Shown: one piece after another, positions 1 to 7,684 of the stretch
Layout of the letters: the number at the start of each line of letters is the position of its first letter
How positions within the stretch are numbered: the stretch's first letter is position 1
Assembly (NCBI RefSeq): GCF_012641395.1
Contig: NZ_JABAIH010000002.1
Span: 682,001 to 746,000, forward strand
Direction of reading: 5' to 3'
Source: Rhizobium sp. P32RR-XVIII
GTDB lineage: Bacteria; Pseudomonadota; Alphaproteobacteria; Rhizobiales; Rhizobiaceae
DNA: 64,000 nt
The notes under the pieces: generated by a model
Told to the model about the DNA's origin: nothing
The model's database searches: none
Seen by the model: only the letters and a program-made list of their open reading frames with translations
Made by a program: the position numbers and the translations under genes

Positions 1-320
1 CCGAAATAAGGATTCTTGGACTCGTAGTCGGCGAGTTCCTTGAAGCCGAGCACGATGTTGCCGAGGTTGCCCCAGCGGTCGGGTACGTTGATCGCCGTGA
101 TGATGCCGCCATAGGCGATGAATTTGACAGACGCGCCCTTATCGTTGGTGAGCGTGTAGAGATCGACGGCTTTGCCGTCCTGCGTCTTTCCGAATGGGGT
201 TTTGTCCACGGAGCCGGCGGCGGCGACCGCTGCCGTCAGTAGCACGCCCATGCCAAGCACAGCCGCGCCGAGCACTGACCTACCCCAAATATGCCATATG
301 TTGTGATCGACCCACGTCAT
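1..320 (-). CDS. galM: Aldose 1-epimerase (galactose mutarotase), N-terminal part
   Basis: The gene runs off the left edge; 106 codons are visible. The start ATG is preceded by GGAGGAAACC, a strong ribosome binding site. Residues 1-36 form a signal peptide (hydrophobic stretch VLGAAVLGMGVLLTAAVAAA), so the enzyme is probably periplasmic. It continues with TPFGKTQDGKAVDLYTLTN and IAYGGIITAINVPDRWGN, the first beta strands of the GalM fold. The family interconverts alpha and beta anomers of aldoses. Lying downstream of a sugar-operon repressor on the same strand it may serve sugar uptake, which is inference. Catalytic residues lie outside the window. Confidence 0.9.
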   Translation of the reverse strand, partial: MTWVDHNIWHIWGRSVLGAAVLGMGVLLTAAVAAAGSVDKTPFGKTQDGKAVDLYTLTNDKGASVKFIAYGGIITAINVPDRWGNLGNIVLGFKELADYESKNPYF

Positions 321-396
321 GGTTTCCTCCCCTCATAGACATCCTCGCGGCCGGCCTCGGGCGAGCCGCCTGGAAGATCAACTTTAAACCCATCTG

Positions 397-418
397 AATA
401 TTAGCGTAAGCGAATATA
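397..418. promoter_or_regulatory. Imperfect palindrome upstream of galM
   Basis: AATATTAGC (397-405) and GCGAATATA (410-418) form an imperfect inverted repeat around GTAA, about 80 bp upstream of the galM start. It could be an operator or promoter element. The stretch 321-604 holds no other gene I can support. Confidence 0.2.
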
Positions 419-604
419 TGTTATACGGGCGACCGCAGCGCCGCACAGCGCACGCGTTAGTCGAACCCGGCTTCAAGGAGGTTGGTGTGGCTCGCGCAGC
501 GCCTGCTGATCGTTTTACGACGCGCACGATGCGGCAGCAGCTACGAGGAACATTGTCGCGCTTGCGGGGGCGGGCGGCTACTGGCGTAAAATCGGCTGCT
601 CTAT

Positions 605-1630
605 CTATATGTTCTGCGCGTCTGGAATGAGAGGAGGGACCTGGATAACCACGGGTTTGTTCGATCCGGATTCGATGATCTCAAAGACCTTTTTCAACAT
701 TCCCGGTACGTCCTGCCGCACCATCTCGATCCCGTTTCCGAGCAAAGTCACGAAGGGGTCCCAGTCGAAGCAGCCGAGGACGAGGTTGCGGTCGTCGAGG
801 TGGCCGGAGCGGCGAATCCACCGCATGACTCCTTCCAGCGAGATCGTCGAATTGACGAACATGCCTTTAGCCGGCGCATTGCCGCGAAGAGCGAGATCGT
901 CGAGCGCCTTTTCGGCTTTTTCCGGTGCATAGCCGCAGGTAAGAATATTCTCCTCCTGAACGGCGACACCCAGTTCCGTATGGGCTTCGCGGAACCCTCG
1001 TATGCGCTCGGACGTGTTATGGTCGCTGCCTCGCCCGCCAATGAACAGGAGTGACTCCTTCCTTCCCAGCCTGCGTTCGCAATTGAGCAGAATGCGCCGA
1101 GTCAGTTCCCGGGATCCCGCGAAATTATCCGATATGACCGACGGGGCAAGCGCGCCGGGGAGGTCGAGATTCAGGCTGCGGACGCCTGCCGCCGCGCACA
1201 TCTCGGTTATTCGATCCGGATCCGTCGCGCCCGTCGCGATAAGACATTCGACCTGATAGGAAAGCAGAGTGCGCGCCGCCTCGACCTCGAGTTCGGGATC
1301 GCGGCGCGTGCAGGTGATGATCGGAAAAAGGCCGCGCGCACGTGCCATGTCTTCGAAGAGTTCGACGATAGAACCGAAGTAGCGGTTGTCGTATTTCGGA
1401 ACGATCATCCCGATGATGTGGGACTTCTCGCGCCTGAGCAGGCTCGCCTGCATGTTCAGAGCGTAACCCTGTTCCTCCGCGATCCGCATGATCTTTTCGG
1501 CAAGCTGACTGCTGATCCTGCGCTTCTTCCAATTGCCGTTGAGCACGGCGCTGACGGCGCTGGCGGACGTGCCGGCAAGCTCTGCCAGATCGTAGATTGT
1601 CGTTCTCTTCGTCTGCCTTACTTGAGTCAA
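605..1630 (-). CDS. LacI-family transcriptional regulator, probable ribitol-operon repressor
   Basis: A 341-residue LacI-type repressor if translation starts at TTG 1630, which I chose because AGAAGGA sits just upstream and the helix-turn-helix then falls at residues 10-31 (TIYDLAELAGTSASAVSAVLN), as usual for the family. A longer in-frame start exists but would add 86 residues unlike the family. The periplasmic-binding-protein-like sensor domain starts at HIIGMIVPKYDNRYFGSIVE (about residue 71). It is transcribed away from the sugar ABC operon, with two operator-like palindromes between them, so it most likely represses that operon and itself. The ligand (ribitol or D-ribulose) is inferred from the neighbours. 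Confidence 0.85.
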   Translation of the reverse strand: MTQVRQTKRTTIYDLAELAGTSASAVSAVLNGNWKKRRISSQLAEKIMRIAEEQGYALNMQASLLRREKSHIIGMIVPKYDNRYFGSIVELFEDMARARGLFPIITCTRRDPELEVEAARTLLSYQVECLIATGATDPDRITEMCAAAGVRSLNLDLPGALAPSVISDNFAGSRELTRRILLNCERRLGRKESLLFIGGRGSDHNTSERIRGFREAHTELGVAVQEENILTCGYAPEKAEKALDDLALRGNAPAKGMFVNSTISLEGVMRWIRRSGHLDDRNLVLGCFDWDPFVTLLGNGIEMVRQDVPGMLKKVFEIIESGSNKPVVIQVPPLIPDAQNI

Positions 1631-1686
1631 ATTGTCCTTCTCCGTTTCGGCGGTAACTTGACACCAATCGAGAGAAGTGGCAATTC

Positions 1687-1728
1687 TTGCTTCATCGATT
1701 GAGCAAGCGTGCTTTATCGATGAAGCAA
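1687..1728. promoter_or_regulatory. Two tandem LacI-type operator palindromes
   Basis: Two 20-bp near-palindromes, TTGCTTCATCGATTGAGCAA (1687-1706) and GTGCTTTATCGATGAAGCAA (1709-1728), both centred on ATCGAT. Their centres are 22 bp apart, about two helical turns. The outer halves also make an exact 14-bp inverted repeat (1686-1699 against 1716-1729). They lie 57 bp upstream of the lacI-type start and about 175 bp upstream of the binding-protein gene, suiting repression of both directions. Confidence 0.65.
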
Positions 1729-1903
1729 GTTGGCTTTGCGCCGACGCAGGGAGGCAGTTCCAAAAAGGACGTGGAGAGGATGTCTTTTTGCAGGAGGCGC
1801 CTTGATCGTCGCTTTTTCGGCGGCGAAAGGGCGACGAACGGAGCTGACAGTGGTGACTTCCGGCAATGGCAATGCCTATTTCGATCACACCAAGGAGGAG
1901 AAA

Positions 1904-2950
1904 ATGAATTATCGTAATTTACTTATGGCTTCGGCGACCATCGTCATGGGGTTTGCCGGCGTAGCCTCGGCTCAAGAGGCCGCTACGGTCGCTTTCCTGA
2001 TGCCGGACCAGGCATCCACACGCTATGAGCAGCACGACTTCCCCGGCTTCAAGGCTGAGATGGAAAAGCTTTGCCCGAAGTGCACGGTGGTCTACCAGAA
2101 TGCCAATGCCGACGCCTCGCTGCAGCAGCAGCAATTCAATTCGGTGATCGCCCAGGGTGCCAAGGTGATCGTTCTCGATCCGGTGGATTCCGCCGCTGCG
2201 GCCGGTCTGGTCGAAATCGCGCAGTCGCAGGACGTCAAGGTCATTGCCTATGACCGTCCGATCCCGGACAAGCCGGCAGACTATTACGTTTCCTTCGATA
2301 ACGAAGGTATCGGCTATGCGATCGCGAAATCTCTGGTCGAGCACCTCAAGGCTGCCGGCGCTCCGGACGGCGCGGGCATCCTTGAAATCAACGGTTCGCC
2401 GACCGACGCGGCCGCGGGCCTGATCCGCGACGGCATCCATCGTGGCCTCAAGGAATCCGCCTACAAGACGCTCGCGGAATACGACACGCCGGAATGGGCG
2501 CCGCCGAAGGCGCAGGAGTGGGCCGCTGGGCAGATCACCCGCTTTGGCAAGGATATCAAGGGTGTGGTCGCCGCCAACGACGGTACGGCCGGCGGCGCGA
2601 TTGCCGCATTCAAGGCAGCCGGTGTGAATCCGGTTCCGCCGGTAACGGGCAACGATGCAACGATCGCAGCGCTTCAGCTCGTCATCTCCGGCGACCAGTA
2701 CAACACGATTTCGAAGCCCTCCGAGATCGTCGCCGCTGCCGCTGCGAACGTGGCGGTGCAGATGATCAAGGGCGAACAGCCTAAGGCCAAGACCACGCTC
2801 TATAACACGCCGTCGGAACTGTTCATCCCCGCCGTCGTTACGGCTGAGAACATCAAGGCCGAAATCTTCGACAAGAAGATCCAGACGCCCGAGCAGATTT
2901 GCACTGGCGAATACGCCGAAGGCTGCAAGAAGCTCGGCATCACCAACTAA
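1904..2950 (+). CDS. Sugar/pentitol ABC transporter periplasmic binding protein (probable ribitol)
   Basis: A 348-residue periplasmic binding protein of the XylF/RbsB class (type 1 fold). The ATG at 1904 follows AAGGAGGAG, and the protein then begins with a clean signal peptide (MNYRNLLMASATIVMGFAGV, cleaved after ASA at about 23). An upstream in-frame start would bury the signal, so I reject it. The mature part starts ATVAFLMPDQASTRYEQHD and ends in ICTGEYAEGCKKLGITN. Substrate is inferred from the ribitol dehydrogenase three genes downstream. First gene of a five-gene operon. Confidence 0.88.
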   Translation: MNYRNLLMASATIVMGFAGVASAQEAATVAFLMPDQASTRYEQHDFPGFKAEMEKLCPKCTVVYQNANADASLQQQQFNSVIAQGAKVIVLDPVDSAAAAGLVEIAQSQDVKVIAYDRPIPDKPADYYVSFDNEGIGYAIAKSLVEHLKAAGAPDGAGILEINGSPTDAAAGLIRDGIHRGLKESAYKTLAEYDTPEWAPPKAQEWAAGQITRFGKDIKGVVAANDGTAGGAIAAFKAAGVNPVPPVTGNDATIAALQLVISGDQYNTISKPSEIVAAAAANVAVQMIKGEQPKAKTTLYNTPSELFIPAVVTAENIKAEIFDKKIQTPEQICTGEYAEGCKKLGITN

Positions 2951-3018
2951 ACTCGCCTAGTGTGCTCCGGCCGTGTTTGTCGCGGCCGGATGCGCGAGCG
3001 GCAAGAAGGGCTACAGCC

Positions 3019-3840
3019 ATGATTACGGACGTCAAGGGTATGCCGGAGAGAGGACAGACGATCCTCCGGCTCAGCAATGTTTCCAAACATTTCGGAGCGG
3101 TTTCGGCGCTGGCCGACATCGAACTGGAGGTGAAGGCCGGAGAGGTCGTGGCGCTGGTCGGCGATAACGGCGCCGGCAAATCGACGTTGATCAAAATACT
3201 TGCAGGCGTTCATCAGGCGTCCTCCGGAACGATCGAGTTCTGCGGCAGCAGCGTCACGCTGGATAGTCCGAGCAAGGCTTTGGAACTCGGCATCGCGACC
3301 GTGTTCCAGGACCTTGCGCTCTGCGAAAACCTCGATGTCGTCGCCAATCTCTTCCTTGGCCACGAGCTTTCTCCGTGGGGTCTCGATGAGGTGGCCATGG
3401 AAGTTCGCGCCTGGACGCTCCTCAGAGAGCTTGCTGCGCGCATTCCGTCCGTTCGTCAGCCCATCGCGTCTCTTTCGGGAGGACAGCGCCAGACGGTTGC
3501 CATCGCCCGCTCGCTGCTGCTCGACCCGAAGATCATCATGCTTGACGAGCCGACCGCAGCCCTCGGCGTCGCCCAGACTGCCGAAGTCCTCAACCTCATC
3601 GAGCGCGTCCGCGAGCGGGGCCTGGGGGTCATCATCATCAGCCATAACATGGAAGACGTGCGCGCGGTGGCAGACCGCATCGTCGTGCTCAGGCTGGGCC
3701 GCAACAACGGCGTCTTTACCCCAGACGCATCCAATCACGACCTTGTCGCCGCAATCACCGGTGCAACCGAAAACGCCGTTTCCCGGCGGGCCGAGCGCAA
3801 GGCCGGCACGGTACATGAGACCAGCGGGAGACCAGCATGA
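3019..3840 (+). CDS. Sugar ABC transporter ATP-binding protein
   Basis: A 273-residue single-domain ABC ATPase that powers import through the next-door permease. Walker A GDNGAGKST is at about 48-56, the signature LSGGQRQ near 151, Walker B IIMLDEP near 172, and the H-loop ISHNMEDV near 208. Many sugar ABC ATPases of this class (RbsA, XylG) carry two fused ATPase domains; this one has one, like rhizobial FrcA. I took ATG 3019 because it puts the first beta strand at ILRLSNVSK. Its stop overlaps the permease start (ATGA), so translation is coupled. Confidence 0.9.
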   Translation: MITDVKGMPERGQTILRLSNVSKHFGAVSALADIELEVKAGEVVALVGDNGAGKSTLIKILAGVHQASSGTIEFCGSSVTLDSPSKALELGIATVFQDLALCENLDVVANLFLGHELSPWGLDEVAMEVRAWTLLRELAARIPSVRQPIASLSGGQRQTVAIARSLLLDPKIIMLDEPTAALGVAQTAEVLNLIERVRERGLGVIIISHNMEDVRAVADRIVVLRLGRNNGVFTPDASNHDLVAAITGATENAVSRRAERKAGTVHETSGRPA

Positions 3841-5099
3841 CCCAGAAGGCGCCAGATACCCTCACTAGGCCGGCCGCGGCTCTCGACCGCAGCGACGAAC
3901 GCGTCAGGCACGACGACAATATTCTGGGAATGGCAAAGGCTTTCTTCGACCGCGTGCGGTCGGGCGATCTCGGCATGCTGCCGGTTGCCGTCGGCCTCAT
4001 CGTCATCTCGACGGTCTTCTCGATTCTCAACCCCGTGTTTCTCGCGCCCAACAACCTCGTCAACCTCTTGTTCGACTGCGCCACCGTCGGGGTGATTTCG
4101 CTTGGCATCGTCTGCGTGTTGATGCTCGGCGAAATCGATCTTTCGGTCGGGTCGATGAGCGGCCTCTCCTCGGCAATCCTCGGCGTGCTTTGGGTGAATG
4201 CCGGTTGGCCGGCGGTCGCAGCGATATTGGTCGCGATCGTCGCGGGCCTCGTCGTCGGCTGCCTTTACGCGGTTCTCTATAACCGGCTCGGCATGCCGAG
4301 CTTCGTTTCGACGCTGGCGGGCCTGCTCGCGCTCCTCGGCATGCAGCTCTACATCCTTGGACCCACGGGCAGCATCAATCTGCCCTACGCATCATCGCTC
4401 GTCCGCTTCGGCCAGATCCTCGTCATGCCGGATTGGCTTTCCTATCTGCTGGCGCTCCTGCCGGGCATCGCGATCGTCGTGAACGGAATGAGAAACCGGC
4501 GGCAGCGTCAATCCGTCAATCTTTCTTCGCAGCCGCTCGGCGCACTCGCGATCAAGGCCATCGTCCTGACTGTGGCACTGGAGTTCGCAGCCTATTATCT
4601 CAATCTCGGCCGCGGCGTGCCGTGGATGTTCGGCCTCTTCGTCGCGCTCGCCGTGATCCTGAACTATATGCTGACCCGCACGAAATGGGGACGCTCGATG
4701 TTCGCGGTCGGCGGCAATCGCGAGGCGGCGCGCCGAGCAGGCATCAACGTGCGCCGCATCTATCTCAGCGCCTTCGTGCTCTGCTCGACGCTTGCCACCA
4801 TCGGCGGCATCCTCTCTGCTTCGCGACTTGCCTCCTCCAGCCAGCAGGCGGGCACGGGCGACGTGAACCTCAACGCCATCGCTGCGGCGGTCATCGGGGG
4901 CACCAGCCTCTTCGGGGGCCGTGGCAGCGCCTATTCCGCCCTGTTGGGTATCATCGTCATCCAGGCGATTTCCAATGGGCTCACTCTTCTCAATCTCAGC
5001 TCCTCCCTGCGCTACATGATCACCGGCGCGGTTCTGGCGATCGCCGTCATTGTCGATTCGCTCGCCCGTCGCTCACGTGTCAGCCATGGACGCGCCTGA
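3837..5099 (+). CDS. Sugar ABC transporter permease
   Basis: A 420-residue inner-membrane permease of the RbsC/XylH class with about ten hydrophobic segments. The hallmark CVLMLGEIDLSVGSMSGL lies near residue 95, and a coupling loop with GGNREAARRAGI sits in the C-terminal third. It has a soluble, charged N-terminus of about 45 residues before the first membrane span. The start codon overlaps the ATPase stop by four bases. It forms the membrane channel of the presumed ribitol importer. Confidence 0.9.
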   Translation: MTQKAPDTLTRPAAALDRSDERVRHDDNILGMAKAFFDRVRSGDLGMLPVAVGLIVISTVFSILNPVFLAPNNLVNLLFDCATVGVISLGIVCVLMLGEIDLSVGSMSGLSSAILGVLWVNAGWPAVAAILVAIVAGLVVGCLYAVLYNRLGMPSFVSTLAGLLALLGMQLYILGPTGSINLPYASSLVRFGQILVMPDWLSYLLALLPGIAIVVNGMRNRRQRQSVNLSSQPLGALAIKAIVLTVALEFAAYYLNLGRGVPWMFGLFVALAVILNYMLTRTKWGRSMFAVGGNREAARRAGINVRRIYLSAFVLCSTLATIGGILSASRLASSSQQAGTGDVNLNAIAAAVIGGTSLFGGRGSAYSALLGIIVIQAISNGLTLLNLSSSLRYMITGAVLAIAVIVDSLARRSRVSHGRA

Positions 5100-5123
5100 C
5101 CGCATTTCCAAGGAGTATTCGTC

Positions 5124-5852
5124 ATGACCGACCTCATGAAAGGCAAGGTTGCCGCCATCACGGGTGCTGCATCGGGCATCGGACTGGAGTGCGCGCGCAC
5201 ACTTCATGCCGAAGGTGCGACCGTCGTGCTCGTTGATCGCGCCAAGGAGAAGCTCGAGGCTCTTTGCAACGAGATGGGCGCGGGCGCTCTGCCACTGGTG
5301 GTCGACCTTCTCGATGGAAAGCAGGTTTCCGGCATCCTGCCTCGCATTCTCGAGGCGGCCGGCCGGCTCGACATCTTCCACGCCAATGCCGGCGCCTATA
5401 TCGGCGGGCCAGTCGCGGAAGGTGACCCGGACGCCTGGGACCGCATGCTCAACCTCAACATCAATGCGGCGTTTCGCTCGGTCCATGCGGTGCTGCCGCA
5501 CATGATCGCGCAGAAGTCGGGGGATATCCTTTTCACCAGCTCGGTTGCGGGCGTCGTGCCAGTCGTATGGGAGCCGATCTATACGGCTTCGAAATTCGCC
5601 GTGCAGGCCTTCGTCCATTCCACACGCCGTCAGGTCGCGCCACATGGCGTGCGCGTCGGCGCCGTGCTGCCGGGACCGGTCGTGACCGCCTTGCTTGACG
5701 ACTGGCCGAAGGCGAAGCTGGACGAGGCGCTTGCCAACGGCAGCTTGATGCAGCCGAAGGAAGTGGCCGAGGCTGTTCTTTTCATGCTGTCGAGACCGCG
5801 CAACGTGACGATCCGCGACCTGGTGATCCTGCCGAACAGCGTCGACCTCTGA
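5124..5852 (+). CDS. rbtD: Ribitol 2-dehydrogenase (SDR family)
   Basis: A 242-residue short-chain dehydrogenase that oxidises ribitol to D-ribulose with NAD. Nucleotide motif TGAASGIG is at 13-20, NAG near 87, and the catalytic set is S139/S140, Y153 and K157 (IYTASK). Segments such as [39 protein letters not shown] and [10 protein letters not shown] are nearly identical, from memory, to Klebsiella ribitol dehydrogenase, as is the ending VILPNSVDL. This is the strongest clue to the operon's substrate. A good RBS (AAGGAG) precedes ATG 5124, 24 bp after the permease. Confidence 0.9.
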   Translation: MTDLMKGKVAAITGAASGIGLECARTLHAEGATVVLVDRAKEKLEALCNEMGAGALPLVVDLLDGKQVSGILPRILEAAGRLDIFHANAGAYIGGPVAEGDPDAWDRMLNLNINAAFRSVHAVLPHMIAQKSGDILFTSSVAGVVPVVWEPIYTASKFAVQAFVHSTRRQVAPHGVRVGAVLPGPVVTALLDDWPKAKLDEALANGSLMQPKEVAEAVLFMLSRPRNVTIRDLVILPNSVDL

Positions 5853-5918
5853 GTGTTGATAGTTCCGGTTGCCGGAACGCAGTAGAACCCGAACCTTGCC
5901 GATTTAAAGCGAGAGACC

Positions 5919-7553
5919 ATGAGCGACACATCCCACACGCCACCAGCGGGTGCCAAGCATGTCATCGGCGTCGATGTCGGCACCGGCAGCGCCCGCGCGG
6001 GCGTGTTCGACCTGACCGGGCGGATGCTTGCGTCCGCCAAGCGGGATATCACACTGTTCCATGAACCAGGCGCCATGGTCGAGCAATCGAGCACCGAGAT
6101 CTGGGAAGCCGTGTGCGGGGCCGTGCGTGAAGCCGTCGCCGCGGCCGGGGTCGATCCCGCTTCCGTCGCGGGTCTCGGCTTCGACGCCACATGTTCGCTC
6201 GTCGTGCTCGGGGAGGGCGGCAAACCGCTTCCGGTCGGTCCTTCGGAAAATCCGGAACGAAACATCATCGTCTGGATGGACCACCGCGCCGTCCCTCAGG
6301 CGGAGCGCATCAATGCGCTTGGCCACGACGTGCTGCGCTATGTCGGCGGTCGCATTTCGCCCGAGATGGAAACGCCCAAGCTTCTCTGGCTCAAGGAGAA
6401 TCGTCCGCAGGTGTTCGATGCGGCATGGCAATTCCTCGACCTTGCGGACTTCCTGACCTGGCGGGCGACCGGCGACCTGTCGCGCTCGACCTGCACGGTC
6501 ACCTGCAAGTGGACCTATCTCGCTCATGAGAAGCGATGGGATGCCGATTACTTTCACCAGATCGGCCTCGGCAAGCTGGCAGACGAAGGGTTCGTCCGCA
6601 TCGGGCAAGCCATCGTCGAGCCCGGCTCGGCACTCGGCCAGGGGCTGACCGAAGCCGCTGCCAGCGAGCTTGGTCTCCACCCAGGAACGGCGGTTGCAGC
6701 CGGACTTATCGATGCTCATGCGGGCGGGATCGGAACCGTGGGCATCGGCACCGGCCCGCAAGCCAATCTGGCCTATGTCTTCGGCACCTCGTCCTGCACG
6801 ATGACGTCGACGGCGGAACCGGCCTTCGTACCCGGTGTCTGGGGGCCTTACTATTCGGCAATGGTGCCGGGAATGTGGCTGAACGAGGGCGGCCAGAGCG
6901 CTGCCGGCGCTGCGATAGACCATCTTCTGTCCTTCCATCCGGCGGCCGGAGAGGCGAGGGAGCTTTCGAAGCGTGCCGGCGTTCCGCTGCCGGTTATGCT
7001 GGCAGACATGGCTGCGCAAAAGGCAGGCCGTCCTTCGGAAGCAGTCAAGCTCGTGACCGGCCTGCATGTTGTTCCCGAGTTCCTCGGCAATCGTGCACCA
7101 TTTGCCGATCCGCACGCCCGCGCGATCATCGCCGGTCTCGGGATGGAGAGGGATATCGACAGCCTGGTTCTCCTCTATATCGCAGGGCTCTGCGGCATCG
7201 GCTACGGCCTCAGGCAGATCATCGATACGCAAGCTGATGCCGGCGTGACCATCGAGAATATCGTCATCAGCGGCGGCGCTGGCCAGCACGATTTCGTTCG
7301 CCAGCTGCTTGCCGACGCGAGCGGCAAGCCGGTCGTCGCAACGAAGGCTGAGGAACCCGTGTTGCTGGGTGCCGCCATCCTGGCAGCGGTCGCCGGCGGA
7401 GTGTCTTCGGATGTACGCGACGCCATGACGAAATTGTCGGCCGCTGAGCAGGCATACCAGCCGTCGCGGGGCCTGATCGCGGATCTTCATGCCAAGCGCT
7501 ACGAGGGTTTCAAGGAGCTTCAAACCTTGACGCGAAACCTTCGGGAGTGCTGA
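5919..7553 (+). CDS. FGGY-family pentulose kinase, probable D-ribulokinase
   Basis: A 544-residue sugar kinase that would phosphorylate D-ribulose made by the preceding dehydrogenase, giving D-ribulose 5-phosphate. It opens with phosphate-binding loop VIGVDVGTGSARAGVFDLTG and has the FGGY domains: the N-terminal half carries IVWMDHRAVPQAERIN, the C-terminal half LIDAHAGGIGTVGIG and the adenosine-site motif NIVISGGAGQHDFVRQLLA. It resembles the FGGY D-ribulokinase group rather than the XylB-like kinases of enteric ribitol operons. It ends the operon. A long open frame on the opposite strand is only its shadow. Confidence 0.88.
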   Translation: MSDTSHTPPAGAKHVIGVDVGTGSARAGVFDLTGRMLASAKRDITLFHEPGAMVEQSSTEIWEAVCGAVREAVAAAGVDPASVAGLGFDATCSLVVLGEGGKPLPVGPSENPERNIIVWMDHRAVPQAERINALGHDVLRYVGGRISPEMETPKLLWLKENRPQVFDAAWQFLDLADFLTWRATGDLSRSTCTVTCKWTYLAHEKRWDADYFHQIGLGKLADEGFVRIGQAIVEPGSALGQGLTEAAASELGLHPGTAVAAGLIDAHAGGIGTVGIGTGPQANLAYVFGTSSCTMTSTAEPAFVPGVWGPYYSAMVPGMWLNEGGQSAAGAAIDHLLSFHPAAGEARELSKRAGVPLPVMLADMAAQKAGRPSEAVKLVTGLHVVPEFLGNRAPFADPHARAIIAGLGMERDIDSLVLLYIAGLCGIGYGLRQIIDTQADAGVTIENIVISGGAGQHDFVRQLLADASGKPVVATKAEEPVLLGAAILAAVAGGVSSDVRDAMTKLSAAEQAYQPSRGLIADLHAKRYEGFKELQTLTRNLREC

Positions 7554-7620
7554 GGCGGGAGAGATGTCTTCTTTTTTCACGTGGCGGACGTACGCCACAG
7601 TAAACGCCGCCGTAAAGCTC
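7554..7620. repeat. Direct repeat copy 1 with hairpin, 3' side of molybdenum-hydroxylase operon
   Basis: This intergenic stretch matches 12043-12109 over about 65 bp with one indel and roughly four of five bases the same, in the same orientation. Both carry a hairpin with a 19-nt loop: here GGCGG (7583-7587) pairs with CCGCC (7607-7611). The other copy has G-A-C-G-G/C-C-G-T-C in the same place, so a pair has changed on both sides. Confidence 0.6.
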
Positions 7621-7633
7621 GAGCGACGCACAT

Positions 7634-7660
7634 AAAAAGCCCGGCACTCTGGCCGGGCTC
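7634..7660 (-). terminator. Rho-independent terminator of the oxidoreductase operon
   Basis: On the minus strand AGCCCGGC and GCCGGGCT form an 8-bp GC-rich stem (arms 7638-7645 and 7652-7659) followed by a run of five Ts. It lies 25-50 bp past the stop of the large-subunit gene. Confidence 0.8.
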
Positions 7661-7684
7661 TAGGCACTCACAGGCATAGCCGGC

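Noticed and set aside
5904..7667. 587-codon open frame antisense to the FGGY kinase
   Set aside because: Arg/His/Gly-rich composition typical of a GC-rich shadow frame; the plus-strand kinase is full length and conserved.
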